64,000 nt of DNA. Origin: Sphingomonas hankookensis. GTDB lineage: Bacteria; Pseudomonadota; Alphaproteobacteria; Sphingomonadales; Sphingomonadaceae. The stretch spans positions 62,001-126,000 of the forward strand of contig NZ_JAKREV010000006.1 in NCBI RefSeq assembly GCF_022664465.1, written 5' to 3'. This document shows positions 1 through 8,422 of this stretch, piece by piece (the stretch's first letter is position 1; each line of letters starts with the position of its first letter). Below the pieces are notes generated by a model. That model searched no databases. It saw only the letters and a program-made list of their open reading frames with translations, and was not told the origin of the DNA. The translations under genes were made by a program, and so were the position numbers.

Positions 1-1
1 C

Positions 2-1006
2 AACACGACCGAGTTCTGCGCCGGTGGCGCACAGGTCATGGGTCGTGGCGTCGCCGACACTGGACGAGGCAACAGCGTCCTGAACAACAAATTCCTGCAT
101 TGCGGGCAGGGCGCGATCAGCGTGTATCAGGGGGTACTTACCGGTACAAAGGTGCGTGGCAATACCTGTACGTCAGGTAATCTGGCGGGCTTCGTCGCCG
201 GTGACGGTATCCGCCTTGCCGCGAACGCGGGCTCAAGGCGGGTCGACGTTTCGGCGAACGATGTAAGCGGGTTTTCCGTCGCCGATCCGCTGGTCAATAT
301 CGAACCGTGGACCGCGGGCATGGTGTATCCCAAGGTCGCGCTGGTGAGGCCGGCGATCGGCAACAGCCGGTTCTATGTGCAGGCCGGCGCGGGCGGCCCC
401 AGCGGCACGGTGGAGCCGCTATGGCCGTCGACACCGGGGGCGAGCGTCGCGGACGGTGCCAATGTGTGGGTGGCCGTACCATTCGAAGGCGGGCAGGCGG
501 ACATCAAGGTCATCGGCGGCGGTGCGGGGCCGGATGCGCTGATCGAGAGTAGCATCAGCGACAACACGACGAGCAACGGGCGGCTCGGCATCGTGCTGTC
601 GTATGTCGCGTATACCACGATCGCACGGAACCGTCTGTCGTCGTCGGTCGCCGGCATGTCCGAAAGCGACACCAGCTTCAACCGGTGGGAAAACAACGTC
701 TGTTTCTCCGGTGCGACGACGGTGCAGGGACGCTCGTCGACGACAGTCTTCATCACCGATCCGTTGATGGGATCGGCGCCATTCGATCCGCCATCGGTCG
801 GCGCAGGCCAGACGACGGTGACGACCGTGTCCGTTCCCGGTGCCGACGTCGGCGATCACGCGACCGCCATATGGCCCGGTGCGCTGGAAGTGGTGTCGTG
901 TCGCGTCACCGCCGCGAATGTCGCCACGGTACGCCTCCAGAATTTCTCGGGTGCCGCGAACGACGATGCTCCGTCGACGCTGCATGTCCGCGTGACGAAG
1001 GTCTGA
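2..1006 (+). CDS. Phage tailspike / right-handed beta-helix protein, 5' end missing
   Basis: The reading frame is open from base 2, so the gene begins left of the window; the first internal ATG is at 38. The protein alternates short N/S/G-rich strands (NSVLNNKF, GTKVRGNTC, ESSISDNTT, TIARNRLSS) typical of a parallel beta-helix. An insertion of about 60 residues ends in a V-x-D-G-x-x-V-W motif, as found in tail-fibre carbohydrate-recognition modules. A C-terminal beta-sandwich-like segment ends in VRVTKV and may trimerise. In phages such proteins bind or cut surface polysaccharide. Substrate and any catalytic residues cannot be told from this part. Fold assignment is by pattern, not by search. 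Confidence 0.7.
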   Translation, partial: NTTEFCAGGAQVMGRGVADTGRGNSVLNNKFLHCGQGAISVYQGVLTGTKVRGNTCTSGNLAGFVAGDGIRLAANAGSRRVDVSANDVSGFSVADPLVNIEPWTAGMVYPKVALVRPAIGNSRFYVQAGAGGPSGTVEPLWPSTPGASVADGANVWVAVPFEGGQADIKVIGGGAGPDALIESSISDNTTSNGRLGIVLSYVAYTTIARNRLSSSVAGMSESDTSFNRWENNVCFSGATTVQGRSSTTVFITDPLMGSAPFDPPSVGAGQTTVTTVSVPGADVGDHATAIWPGALEVVSCRVTAANVATVRLQNFSGAANDDAPSTLHVRVTKV

Positions 1007-1009
1007 TCG

Positions 1010-1180
1010 ATGAGTCTCATCTGTACCGTCCTGAAGCGCGCGCTGGACGAGGCGACCCCGGCCGATCGGCCTGCGATCGAGGCGGCGTGGGCGCAGCATT
1101 GCGCGGATTTTGTCGGTCTGGACGATGTGACGGAAGCCGTGGCGCAGCCCGTCGTGAACGGGGCGGCCGCAGATGAGTGA
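1010..1180 (+). CDS. Small phage protein, unknown function (56 aa)
   Basis: ATG at 1010 follows the tailspike stop by 3 bases, and the TGA at 1178-1180 overlaps the next start (ATG at 1173). The product (MSLICTVLKRALDEATPADR...) is mostly helical, acidic and Ala-rich, without signal peptide or membrane segment. Position in a coupled chain supports it being real; the sequence alone gives no function. It could be a tail-completion or chaperone protein for the preceding tailspike, which is only inference. Confidence 0.55.
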   Translation: MSLICTVLKRALDEATPADRPAIEAAWAQHCADFVGLDDVTEAVAQPVVNGAAADE

Positions 1181-1511
1181 CAGCGGCAACAGCGCGCAGG
1201 TCCGTATGGTTGCCGAGCAGGTGGCCGATGCCGCGATCACCCGATTTCACCAGCAGCAGGCACCGATGAAGGCAGAGATACCCGCTCCCCTCAAATGGGC
1301 GGGTGCGCTCGCGGTCGCGGTCGCGACGGCCGGTATTGTCGCGCTGTGTCTATGGGTCGTGTCCACGCTGTCGCAGCTCCAGCAGACGGTGACGCGGATT
1401 GACGAGCGCCAGCAGATCAACGGACCGGCGATCGGCGGGCGACTGGACAAGATCGAGGAGCGGCTGTCCGCGGTTGAGCGGACCGGCCACAGCAAGGGAG
1501 CAGGCGAATGA
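1173..1511 (+). CDS. Phage membrane protein with one TM segment and a coiled tail (112 aa)
   Basis: The protein has an amphipathic N-terminus, one hydrophobic segment at about residues 44-66 (AGALAVAVATAGIVALCLWV), then a heptad-like helix (LQQTVTRIDERQQ...LDKIEERLSAVE) to the end. This layout is common for small lysis-associated proteins (spanin- or holin-accessory-like) encoded next to endolysins. It overlaps the upstream gene by 8 bases and the endolysin gene by 4 (ATGA), so the three are translationally coupled. Exact role unknown. Confidence 0.65.
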   Translation: MSDSGNSAQVRMVAEQVADAAITRFHQQQAPMKAEIPAPLKWAGALAVAVATAGIVALCLWVVSTLSQLQQTVTRIDERQQINGPAIGGRLDKIEERLSAVERTGHSKGAGE

Positions 1512-2122
1512 GCCGTCGTGAAGTGTTCGACGTCATCAAGGGCGTGCGCGGCAAGGGGTTCGCGCAGGCGGAGGTCGCGATGGTCGACCAGCTATTGTCT
1601 CAGCTCGGCATCCCGCCGGACGGTGCGGCGGCCGAACCGACGTGGACGGCGATCGCGCGGTCGCATCTCGGCCTCGCCGAAATTCCGGGGCCGACGCACA
1701 ACAACAGGCTGCTGGCGTTGCTCAATACCGCCCAGCGCTGGAACGGCGTCCGGTGGAACGATGACGAAATGCCGTGGTGCGGTGGCTTCCTCGCCGCGTG
1801 CTTTGTCGCGGCCGGGATCGATCCGCCGAAGATCGCGGCACGTGCTGCATCGTGGCGCGACTGGGGCGTCGCGTGCAAGGCGGTGGTCGGCGCGGTCGGC
1901 GTGAAGGCGCGGGCCGGCGGCAACCACGTCTTCCTGATCGTCGGCGAGACGGCCGACACGCGCTACTACAAGGCGTTGGGCGGCAACCAGGGCAACCGGG
2001 TGTCGATCATCGACATCCTGAAGGCAGATACCGACGCGATCCGCTGGCCCGCCGGCGTGTCGATGACGGCCGGCGCGCTGCCAGTGATGAAGCCCGGCAC
2101 GATCGGGGCCAGTGAGGCATGA
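1508..2122 (+). CDS. Phage cell-wall hydrolase, TIGR02594/NlpC-P60-like (204 aa)
   Basis: The core from about residue 45 has the features of the TIGR02594 family of CHAP/NlpC-like peptidases found in sphingomonad and rhizobial prophages: WTAIARSHLGLAEIPG, a Cys in MPWCGGFLA (C91) and a His in GGNHVFLIVGE (H139) as likely catalytic pair. An N-terminal helical segment precedes it. It would cleave peptidoglycan at the end of the lytic cycle. Neighbouring membrane proteins on both sides (1173 and 2119) fit a lysis cassette. No signal peptide, so export would depend on a holin. Confidence 0.8.
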   Translation: MSRREVFDVIKGVRGKGFAQAEVAMVDQLLSQLGIPPDGAAAEPTWTAIARSHLGLAEIPGPTHNNRLLALLNTAQRWNGVRWNDDEMPWCGGFLAACFVAAGIDPPKIAARAASWRDWGVACKAVVGAVGVKARAGGNHVFLIVGETADTRYYKALGGNQGNRVSIIDILKADTDAIRWPAGVSMTAGALPVMKPGTIGASEA

Positions 2123-2346
2123 GCCAGCGACATAGCCTGATCGCCTTCGGCGCGCTCTTGTTCGCCATCTGCTACCTCGCCACGATCGCCGCATGGCTGG
2201 CGCGGGACGGCAAGTATGCCGAGGCACTCGGGTTCGGCGGGCTGACCACGGGGCTGGTGGGCGTGCTCGGCACCTTCCGCCCTAAAAACGGTGTCGAGCC
2301 CGCCGGCACCAAGACCGATCCCATCGCAACGGAGGAAGTAAGATGA
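2119..2346 (+). CDS. Putative holin, two TM segments (75 aa)
   Basis: Starts inside the endolysin stop (ATGA overlap). Two hydrophobic stretches (about residues 7-27 and 38-52) are joined by a short charged loop (ARDGKYAEA) and followed by a polar tail. Small size, two TM segments and position directly after the cell-wall hydrolase are the usual features of a holin, which would release the endolysin. No family motif recognised, so the call rests on layout. Confidence 0.6.
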   Translation: MSQRHSLIAFGALLFAICYLATIAAWLARDGKYAEALGFGGLTTGLVGVLGTFRPKNGVEPAGTKTDPIATEEVR

Positions 2347-2486
2347 AGATCAATTTCGCGAATATCGTACGCGTCGCCGTGAAGCTCGCGCCGATCGCGA
2401 TCGCCGCCGTACCGGTGGTGAAGTCGACTGTGCGGGAGGTAAAGGCGGTGCTGCGTGACAGTAAATCGCCGGCGGGGCGCAGCTGA
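2343..2486 (+). CDS. Very small basic phage protein (47 aa)
   Basis: ATG at 2343 lies four bases before the end of the putative holin gene and is preceded by GGAGGAAG, a strong ribosome binding site. The product (MKINFANIVRVAVKLAPIAI...) has an amphipathic/hydrophobic middle and a Lys/Arg-rich C-terminus. The TGA at 2484-2486 shares its last base with the next ATG. It could be a second holin-type or lysis-control peptide; no homology claimed. Confidence 0.55.
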   Translation: MKINFANIVRVAVKLAPIAIAAVPVVKSTVREVKAVLRDSKSPAGRS

Positions 2487-2887
2487 TGGCCTTCGCGCCG
2501 AGCGATGCGCTGGACGGCAGTCCCGTCGCACACAAGGTCACTACGGCCGACGGGCAGCGGGGAAAAATTCCCGTTGTCGCGTTGGCCGATGCGGATGGGA
2601 AGCCGACTGCTACCAAGGCGGATGGCTTCTCGCGAAGCGGTTCGATTGCGACAGGCGGGCAGGCGCAGCCGCTGGCCCCGGCTAACCCAGCACGGCGATC
2701 CCTGCGCGGTGTGAACCGGTCGACCGGCATTCTGTACATCAATGAGGTCGGCGGCACGGCGTCGCCGGCTGACGCCGACAGCTATCCGATCGGGCCGAGC
2801 GGCGGTGGCTTCGACGTTGATACCAATCGTGCCGTTTCGGTGTGGGGTGCCACCACCGGACAGGCATGGACGGCTACGGAGACCTGA
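2486..2887 (+). CDS. Phage structural protein, unknown (133 aa)
   Basis: Starts on the last base of the preceding stop (TGATG). The sequence is Gly/Ala/Thr-rich and beta-like, with SLRGVNRSTGILYINEVGG in the middle, a pattern I associate with small virion accessory proteins next to tail fibres. No signal peptide, no TM segment. Just 3 bases separate it from the SGNH gene, so both are probably parts of one tail-tip module. Function not known. Confidence 0.55.
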   Translation: MAFAPSDALDGSPVAHKVTTADGQRGKIPVVALADADGKPTATKADGFSRSGSIATGGQAQPLAPANPARRSLRGVNRSTGILYINEVGGTASPADADSYPIGPSGGGFDVDTNRAVSVWGATTGQAWTATET

Positions 2888-2890
2888 TCG

Positions 2891-4213
2891 ATGCGCGTGT
2901 CACCTCCATCCGGCGGAGCGATGTTCGCGTTGCCGGCGAACAACAGGGTCGCGATCCTTGGACCGAGCCACGCGGCCAATCATTTCAATACGTCCAGCGC
3001 GAGCGGCTTTCCATCCTCTCCGAATGGATCGGCGATGGGGCCGGTGAACTGGGCCAATTTTCTAAGCGGTGGTCGTGCGGTGCTGGAGACGGCCGACAGC
3101 TTCGGATGGAACGGCGATCGATCGAGCGCCGACGCCGGCTATCCCGGCGAACTTTCGCGCGTCGACGCGGTCATTGCGAGCGGGGCGGGTACGGTCGTGT
3201 TGGTGGCTCCGACGGCCAATGACCGCAACACTATGACGGCGCAGCAATCGATCGATAACAGCCGCATCATGATCGAGCGTTTGGCGGCGGCCGGGCTGGT
3301 AGTCGTCGTTCTCCCCGACTATCCGCACGGGTCCGCAGCGTTTCCGGGGCTGATCCTGCCGGCGGCGCAGCAGACCAATTGGGAAGCGGTCAACGCGTGG
3401 ACGCTCCAGCAACAGGGGCGGAACGTATATGTGATCGATACCGCGGCGATCATGCGCGATCCTGCGGCGGTCAACGGGCAAGCAGCGGCGGGACTGCTGA
3501 ACGACGGCCTTCATCTGCAACAGCAAGCGGCGTACCTGATCGGCCGGGCGATGCTGCCGCTCTGGCGCCGGCTCTTCACGCCGTTCTTCGGCTTTCCGTC
3601 GAGCAATCATGATGGCACCACCGCCCGCACGATTGCTGGACTCGACACGCTCAATCCTTACCTGAACGGTACGGGTGGATCGCATGGTGCGGGTGGCAGC
3701 GGCACCATGCCGACCGGGTGGACGTCGCAGCTGTCCGCCGGGCTGTCGGCGGCATTCGCGAAGAAGACGACAACAGGCTTTAATGGGCAAGCCTATCGCG
3801 ACGACGAAAGCGGACCGCTTACGAAGGACTGGCTCGAAATCGTGGTCAGCGGCACGGCGACGCAGGCAGCCGAGGTGATCCTGCTTCGGCAGAACTACGT
3901 CGCTGCGATGGCCGCGCCGCACCGTGCGATGGCGGAAATCGAGATCGATCCGGGCTATGCTGGCGTTAACGTCGTCAATCTCTACGCATGGCAGGGCGAC
4001 GTCGCCGCGTCGCAGGCGCGTGCCTTTGCTTCCCCAGGACCGAATCAGTCGACGCCGCTGCCGGCCGGCGGGTTGCGCGGCGTGTTGCGAACGCCGCTGT
4101 TCACCTTCACCGGCACGCAAAATCGCTTGAACCTCAACGTCCTGCCGATCAACGGGGCAGTCGTGAACGCTACGATCCGCGTCCGCGCGATCGGATGTGG
4201 CACAGGGCTGTAA
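2891..4213 (+). CDS. Phage-encoded SGNH/GDSL-type esterase with C-terminal beta domain (440 aa)
   Basis: N-terminal half has SGNH blocks: a nucleophile Ser in AILGPSHAANHF (S26), an Asn-containing block in APTANDRNT, and the catalytic Asp-His in NDGLHL (D205, H208). The C-terminal half (about 250-440) is Gly/Thr-rich and beta-predicted, likely for trimerisation or virion attachment. Such enzymes deacetylate or de-esterify surface polysaccharide during adsorption. Together with the beta-helix protein at 2-1006 it would form the host-recognition apparatus. An alternative ATG at 2921 has a better ribosome site (GGAGCG) and would remove 10 residues. Confidence 0.7.
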   Translation: MRVSPPSGGAMFALPANNRVAILGPSHAANHFNTSSASGFPSSPNGSAMGPVNWANFLSGGRAVLETADSFGWNGDRSSADAGYPGELSRVDAVIASGAGTVVLVAPTANDRNTMTAQQSIDNSRIMIERLAAAGLVVVVLPDYPHGSAAFPGLILPAAQQTNWEAVNAWTLQQQGRNVYVIDTAAIMRDPAAVNGQAAAGLLNDGLHLQQQAAYLIGRAMLPLWRRLFTPFFGFPSSNHDGTTARTIAGLDTLNPYLNGTGGSHGAGGSGTMPTGWTSQLSAGLSAAFAKKTTTGFNGQAYRDDESGPLTKDWLEIVVSGTATQAAEVILLRQNYVAAMAAPHRAMAEIEIDPGYAGVNVVNLYAWQGDVAASQARAFASPGPNQSTPLPAGGLRGVLRTPLFTFTGTQNRLNLNVLPINGAVVNATIRVRAIGCGTGL

Positions 4214-4758
4214 TGCAGGTCCTCAATCCGGCAGCGGTGGCGGCGGTCGAAGAAATCACCGCCGCCGTCCTAGCGGCGGTGCGGAAGGAAATGCCCCGTC
4301 CCGCCTCGGCGGTACCGCGCCCGGAGCGGACGGGGGCCGCGATCGGCGAAGAACCGAACCAGTACGCTTGGGGTGATCACCAGCATCCGCGTCTGACCAG
4401 CGTCACCGCCGGGACGGCGGCGGTTCCGGGTAGCCACACGATCAAGAGCGACGGGCTCAGTCCGCCGATCATCTTCACGCGGCTATTCACCAGCGAACCG
4501 GGGGTCGACATCATGCCGATCAAGCCCAGCGCCAGCGACATTCTTCTTCCGCCATATGTGGCCGAATGGGTAATGGGGACCGGAGCCGATGCCGACAAAT
4601 TCGCCGGCGTGGTGATTGGCTGGAGGAAGCTCCAGATGACGACGACGACCGCTACGGTTCTGAACGTGACGTTGCTTGCCAGCAACGCCCCGACCCAAGT
4701 GCCGGCAGCGGGCGTCCGCTTTTCCTGCATCGCAGTGGCGCGCAGCGACATGAGTTAG
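4213..4758 (+). CDS. Last gene of the phage segment, unknown (181 aa)
   Basis: ATG at 4213 shares a base with the esterase stop (TAATG), which fixes the start; a longer in-frame extension upstream is non-coding for this frame. An Ala-rich helix (residues 3-25) is followed by NQYAWGDHQHPR, similar to a His-containing turn in phage tail-fibre ends, and a beta-rich remainder ending RSDMS. Probably a tail-tip accessory protein. It ends the coupled phage gene chain; no terminator-like hairpin is obvious afterwards. Confidence 0.55.
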   Translation: MQVLNPAAVAAVEEITAAVLAAVRKEMPRPASAVPRPERTGAAIGEEPNQYAWGDHQHPRLTSVTAGTAAVPGSHTIKSDGLSPPIIFTRLFTSEPGVDIMPIKPSASDILLPPYVAEWVMGTGADADKFAGVVIGWRKLQMTTTTATVLNVTLLASNAPTQVPAAGVRFSCIAVARSDMS

Positions 4759-5017
4759 GCCGTGCGTCAAATGGCATGAATAAACCCCATGTCGCACAGA
4801 AAATGCCAGCTAAGTCATTGAAAACGCTGGGTAGTACGAAAACTTACCTTTAGACGACAGGGCAGCGTCGCAGCGAGGGCGGTCCGATAGGCCGGCCTGC
4901 CGATCGTGTCAACGCCGAATCGCTCGTTTCGTCGCAACGCCTTGTGGCGAACCGCCGGTTTCGCTAGGTTGATCCCTAAGCACCGAGCGGCGTTCCGCCG
5001 TGACGGATAGAACATAA

Positions 5018-6070
5018 GTGAGTGACGGCATGGGGGATCTCTCCGCCCGGTTGCCGCACCGGGGGGCACGTGCTGCGCCCCGTAAGGCATCCTCTTCGCC
5101 CGCGCGTCCGCGCTGGCCGGGCGCGCGCCATTATGCCGCGCTCGATCTGGGTACCAACAATTGCCGGCTGCTGATCGCCCGACCACAGGGCGACGGCTTT
5201 GCAGTGGTCGACGCGTTCTCACGGATCGTCCGGCTGGGTGAGGGGCTGGCGGCAACCGGGCGGCTGTCCGACGCGGCGATGGACCGCACCGTCGCCGCGC
5301 TGAAGATTTGCGCCGAAAAGCTCAAGCGCCGCGACGTGACGCTGGCGCGCTCGGTCGCTACCGAGGCGTGTCGCCGTGCCAGCAACGGCCCGGCCTTCGT
5401 CGAACGTGTGCTGGACGAAACCGGCATCCACCTCGACATCATCACGGCCGAGGAAGAGGCGCGGCTGGCCGTGCTCGGCTGCCACGCGCTGCTCGAACCC
5501 GGTACCGGGCCGGCTCTGGTGTTCGATATCGGCGGCGGGTCGACCGAACTGGTGCTGCTCGACGCGTCGGGGCCGGTGCCGCGCGTGCTCGACTGGCATT
5601 CGGCGCCGTGGGGCGTGGTGTCGCTGACCGAGAGCCTCGGCGCGGGCAAGGAGGCGCCGACGACCTCGGGTGCCTATGCCCGAATGCGCGCCTGCGTGAC
5701 CGAGAGTTTCGCACCGTTCGCCAAGCGCCTGCCGCAGACCGACGAGCCGCGCCGGTTGCTCGGCACCAGCGGGACGGTGACGACGCTCGCCAGCGTGCAT
5801 CTCGGCCTCGCTTCCTATGACCGTTCGCAGATCGACGGGCTGATCGTGCCCGCCGAATCGATGCTGGCGGTCAGCCAGCGGCTGGCGGGCATGAGCCTGG
5901 TCGAACGCGGCACGGTGCCGTGCATCGGCAGCGAGCGTGCCGATCTGGTGGTCGCGGGCTGTGCGATCCTCGAAACGATTCTGGCGCTCTGGCCCGCCGA
6001 GCGGCTAGGGGTCGCCGACCGTGGGATTCGTGAAGGAATCCTGCGCCGATTGATGGCAGGAACCCGATGA
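5018..6070 (+). CDS. ppx: Ppx/GppA-family exopolyphosphatase
   Basis: Actin-like ATPase-fold phosphatase that removes terminal phosphates from polyphosphate or converts pppGpp to ppGpp. ALDLGTNNCRLLIA (residues 41-54) is the phosphate-1 loop and VFDIGGGSTELVLLD (about 167-181) the phosphate-2 loop; LLGTSGTVTTLA follows. At 350 residues it is the short, two-domain form common in alphaproteobacteria. The GTG start at 5018 gives a 40-residue basic N-terminal extension; ATG at 5030 is an alternative. It overlaps rlmE by 4 bases, so the two are cotranscribed, a frequent pairing in sphingomonads. Ppx versus GppA activity cannot be separated from sequence. Confidence 0.88.
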   Translation: MSDGMGDLSARLPHRGARAAPRKASSSPARPRWPGARHYAALDLGTNNCRLLIARPQGDGFAVVDAFSRIVRLGEGLAATGRLSDAAMDRTVAALKICAEKLKRRDVTLARSVATEACRRASNGPAFVERVLDETGIHLDIITAEEEARLAVLGCHALLEPGTGPALVFDIGGGSTELVLLDASGPVPRVLDWHSAPWGVVSLTESLGAGKEAPTTSGAYARMRACVTESFAPFAKRLPQTDEPRRLLGTSGTVTTLASVHLGLASYDRSQIDGLIVPAESMLAVSQRLAGMSLVERGTVPCIGSERADLVVAGCAILETILALWPAERLGVADRGIREGILRRLMAGTR

Positions 6071-6792
6071 CCCGCGGCAGCCCCCCCGGACGACAACGCG
6101 TACGCACCGCCCGCTCGCGCTCGGCCCAGTCGACGCGCTGGCTGGAGCGGCAGCTGAACGACCCGTACGTCAAGAAGGCGCGCGCCGAAGGCTATCGCAG
6201 CCGTGCGGCGTACAAGCTGATCGAGCTCGACGAACGCTTCAAGCTGTTGCGCGGCGTGAAGCGTGTCGTTGACCTCGGCATTGCGCCCGGCGGCTGGACG
6301 CAGGTCGTACGCAAGGTGCGGCCCGAATGCACCGTGGTCGGCATTGATCTGTTGCCGGTCGATCCGATCGATGGCGTGACGATTTTGCAGATGGACTTCC
6401 TCGCGGACCACGCGCCCGACCGGCTGCGCGAGGAACTGGGCGGGGAGGCGGACCTCGTCCTGTCCGACATGGCGGCCAATACGGTGGGCCATCCGCAGAC
6501 CGATCATCTGCGCACCATGGCGCTGGTCGAGGCTGCGGTGATGTTCGCCTGCGAAATCCTGCGGCCCGGCGGCGACTTCGTGGCGAAGGTGCTGGCCGGC
6601 GGCGCCGACAACGAACTGGTCGCCGAACTGAAGCGCAATTTTCAGGTGGTGAAGCACGCCAAGCCGCCGGCGAGCCGCAAGGACTCGTCCGAATGGTATG
6701 TCATCGCGACGAACTTCAAGGGGCGGCGCGACGTGCCGGCAGATGCCGGGGCGGGGACGGACGAACCGTCCCCGCACGACGTCATGGAATGA
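6067..6792 (+). CDS. rlmE: 23S rRNA (uridine-2'-O)-methyltransferase RlmE (FtsJ)
   Basis: SAM-dependent enzyme that methylates U2552 of 23S rRNA late in 50S assembly. The SAM site VVDLGIAPGGWTQV is at about residues 67-80. The catalytic K-D-K-E tetrad is visible as AYKLIELDE (K50), LSDMAAN, AKVLAGG and the Glu in SSEWYVI. At 241 aa it is about 30 residues longer than E. coli RlmE, from a basic N-terminal tail and an Asp/Pro C-terminal tail. ATGA overlap with ppx. It runs 11 bases into the convergent reductase gene. Confidence 0.93.
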   Translation: MTRGSPPGRQRVRTARSRSAQSTRWLERQLNDPYVKKARAEGYRSRAAYKLIELDERFKLLRGVKRVVDLGIAPGGWTQVVRKVRPECTVVGIDLLPVDPIDGVTILQMDFLADHAPDRLREELGGEADLVLSDMAANTVGHPQTDHLRTMALVEAAVMFACEILRPGGDFVAKVLAGGADNELVAELKRNFQVVKHAKPPASRKDSSEWYVIATNFKGRRDVPADAGAGTDEPSPHDVME

Positions 6793-7843
6793 TGCGGTCG
6801 GCGCGTAGTCGTTCGAACAGGTCGAAGAAACTGTCGTCGGTAGCGCGATAGCCGGTGAAGCCCAACCGCCGGCTTTTCGACATGTCGGCGACGACTTCGA
6901 TCGGGCGGCCGAGATCGGCATCGGTATGCCAAGGCGATGCCAGCCGGCGCAGATCGGGTTCGACCAGTCCATGGTCGGCCGCGATCGCGGCCCAGCGCGG
7001 CGCGTCGTCCGCCATCTGATCGGCCAGCGGGCGGATCGTGCCGTCGAACGGCGCGGCCTCGACACCGAACCAGTCGGCGATCCGCTGCCACATCCATTGC
7101 CAGCGAAAGACATCACCGTTGACGATGTTGAACGCCTGATCGTGCGCTCTGTCGGTCTCGGTGGCCCATAGCAGGTGCTCGGCCAGTTGCCCGGCATCGG
7201 TCATGTCGGTCAGGCCCTCCCACTGCGCCGCCGATCCGGGAAAGACGAACGGACGCCCCTCAGCGCGGCACAGCGTGGCATAGACCGCCAGCGTCGTGCC
7301 CATGTTCATCGCATTGCCGACCGCTTTGCCAATCACGGTATGCGGCCGGTGTACGCTCCAGGTGAAACCGTCGCGCTTGGCGGCGGCGAACAGTTCGTCC
7401 TCCTGCGCATAATAGAAATTGGCGACGTCCAGCCGCCCCTGTTCCTCACGGAAGGGCGTCTGCGGCAGCGTGCCTTGGCCATAGGCCTCGAACGGCCCCA
7501 GATAATGTTTGAGACCGGTGACCAGCGCGACATGGCGCGGCGCATCGGGGCGGGGCAGGGCGTCGAGCAGGTTGCGTACCATCGCGCCGTTGACGCGGAT
7601 ATTCTCCGCCTCGCTATCCTGCCGCAACCATGTCGTGACGAACACCGCATCGGGGCGAAGGTCGGCCAGCGCCGCCTGCGTCGCCGCCGCATCGGTCAGG
7701 TCGGCGGCGACGGGATGCACCCCGTCCTGTGCCACCGGACGGCGGGCGAGCCCATGGACCGTCCAACCCTGCTGCGTGAGCAACGCCGCCGTCGCGCTGC
7801 CGACGATCCCGCTCGCGCCCACCACCAATGCCGTTCGTGCCAT
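6782..7843 (-). CDS. NAD(P)-dependent SDR of the PRISE (progesterone 5-beta-reductase/iridoid synthase-like) type
   Basis: Extended short-chain dehydrogenase of 353 aa. The N-terminal Rossmann motif is VVGASGIVGSA. LVTGLKHYLGPFEAYG and VANFYYAQEDEL match the PRISE subgroup, where Lys and Tyr act in enone reduction; HRPHTVIGKAVGNAMNMG is also typical. Likely reduces activated C=C or C=O bonds of a small molecule; substrate unknown. It is transcribed divergently from the HxlR regulator at 7943 with 99 bases between, the normal arrangement for an HxlR-controlled reductase. Its 3' end overlaps rlmE by 11 bases tail to tail. Confidence 0.8.
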   Translation of the reverse strand: MARTALVVGASGIVGSATAALLTQQGWTVHGLARRPVAQDGVHPVAADLTDAAATQAALADLRPDAVFVTTWLRQDSEAENIRVNGAMVRNLLDALPRPDAPRHVALVTGLKHYLGPFEAYGQGTLPQTPFREEQGRLDVANFYYAQEDELFAAAKRDGFTWSVHRPHTVIGKAVGNAMNMGTTLAVYATLCRAEGRPFVFPGSAAQWEGLTDMTDAGQLAEHLLWATETDRAHDQAFNIVNGDVFRWQWMWQRIADWFGVEAAPFDGTIRPLADQMADDAPRWAAIAADHGLVEPDLRRLASPWHTDADLGRPIEVVADMSKSRRLGFTGYRATDDSFFDLFERLRADRIIP

Positions 7844-7942
7844 CGCATCCGTTCCTTTTCATTGTCGGACCGGGCAGTTAGGGACGAAGCGACCGGGGTT
7901 GAAGACGGCACCGGACAGGCCCCCAGGCACCAGAAAGTACCC

Positions 7943-8323
7943 ATGCATCCCGGAACCGACGAAGCCGAATGGCGCGAGGATTGCGCGCCGCGCCGCGTGC
8001 TTTCGCTGTTCGCGACCAAATGGACCAGCATGGTGCTGCACACGCTCCATGCCCGCCACGGCGGACAGGCGCGCACCGGCGTGCTGCTGCGCAGCCTGCC
8101 GGGCATTTCCAAGAAGATGCTGACCCAGACGCTACGCGAGATGGAGGAGGTCGGGCTGATCGAGCGGCGGGTGCTGGCGGCGATGCCGCCGGCGGTCGAC
8201 TATCGTCTGACACCGCTGGGGTGCCGGTTCGTCGAGCCGGTGACGATGCTCTACGACTGGGGCCGGGCGAACGCCGATGCGCTCGACGCGCTGGGGAGCC
8301 GGGCGGGGGCGCGGCGGGAGTGA
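7943..8323 (+). CDS. HxlR-family winged-helix transcriptional regulator (126 aa)
   Basis: Length and motifs match HxlR/MarR-like regulators that sense redox-active or electrophilic small molecules. A Cys near the N-terminus (EDCAPRRVLSLFATKWTSMV) sits where the conserved sensory Cys of HxlR proteins is found. LPGISKKMLTQTLREMEEVGLI is the recognition helix region and VDYRLTPLGC the wing. ATG at 7943 gives the usual start; a longer in-frame extension upstream is antisense to the reductase and not believed. It probably represses the divergent PRISE reductase. Confidence 0.85.
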   Translation: MHPGTDEAEWREDCAPRRVLSLFATKWTSMVLHTLHARHGGQARTGVLLRSLPGISKKMLTQTLREMEEVGLIERRVLAAMPPAVDYRLTPLGCRFVEPVTMLYDWGRANADALDALGSRAGARRE

Positions 8324-8365
8324 CGACCCTAATTGGGACTGTCGCTACGCTCACCCATTGCCCAA

Positions 8366-8396
8366 ACGAAAAAGGGCGGCCCCGCAGGACCGCCCC
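8366..8396 (-). terminator. Rho-independent terminator of rpoZ
   Basis: On the minus strand a G+C hairpin (GGGCGGTCC paired with GGGCGGCCC's complement, loop about 5) is followed by TTTTTCGTT. It lies 30-60 bases after the rpoZ stop. On the plus strand it could also stop read-through from the HxlR gene but lacks a U-run there. Confidence 0.75.
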
Positions 8397-8422
8397 GTTT
8401 CGCGTCGCAATGACCGACGGCG

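Larger units (their letters stand above)
1..4758 (+). mobile_element. Distal (tailspike and lysis) end of a prophage
   Basis: Nine tightly packed plus-strand frames, most overlapping by 1-8 bases, encode a beta-helix tail protein, a TIGR02594-type cell-wall enzyme, two small membrane proteins of holin type and an SGNH-type esterase of the kind attached to phage tails. Host genes (ppx, rlmE) start right after. The left border is outside the window. I see no integrase and no recognisable attachment site in the 259 bases between 4758 and 5018, so prophage versus domesticated phage remnant cannot be settled here. Confidence 0.8.

Noticed and set aside
4759..5017. Phage attachment site next to ppx
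   Set aside because: No tRNA and no direct repeat that could be paired, since the other phage end is outside the window.
7175..7942. Extended N-terminus of the HxlR regulator
   Set aside because: Antisense to the reductase gene; the HxlR family length starts at 7943.
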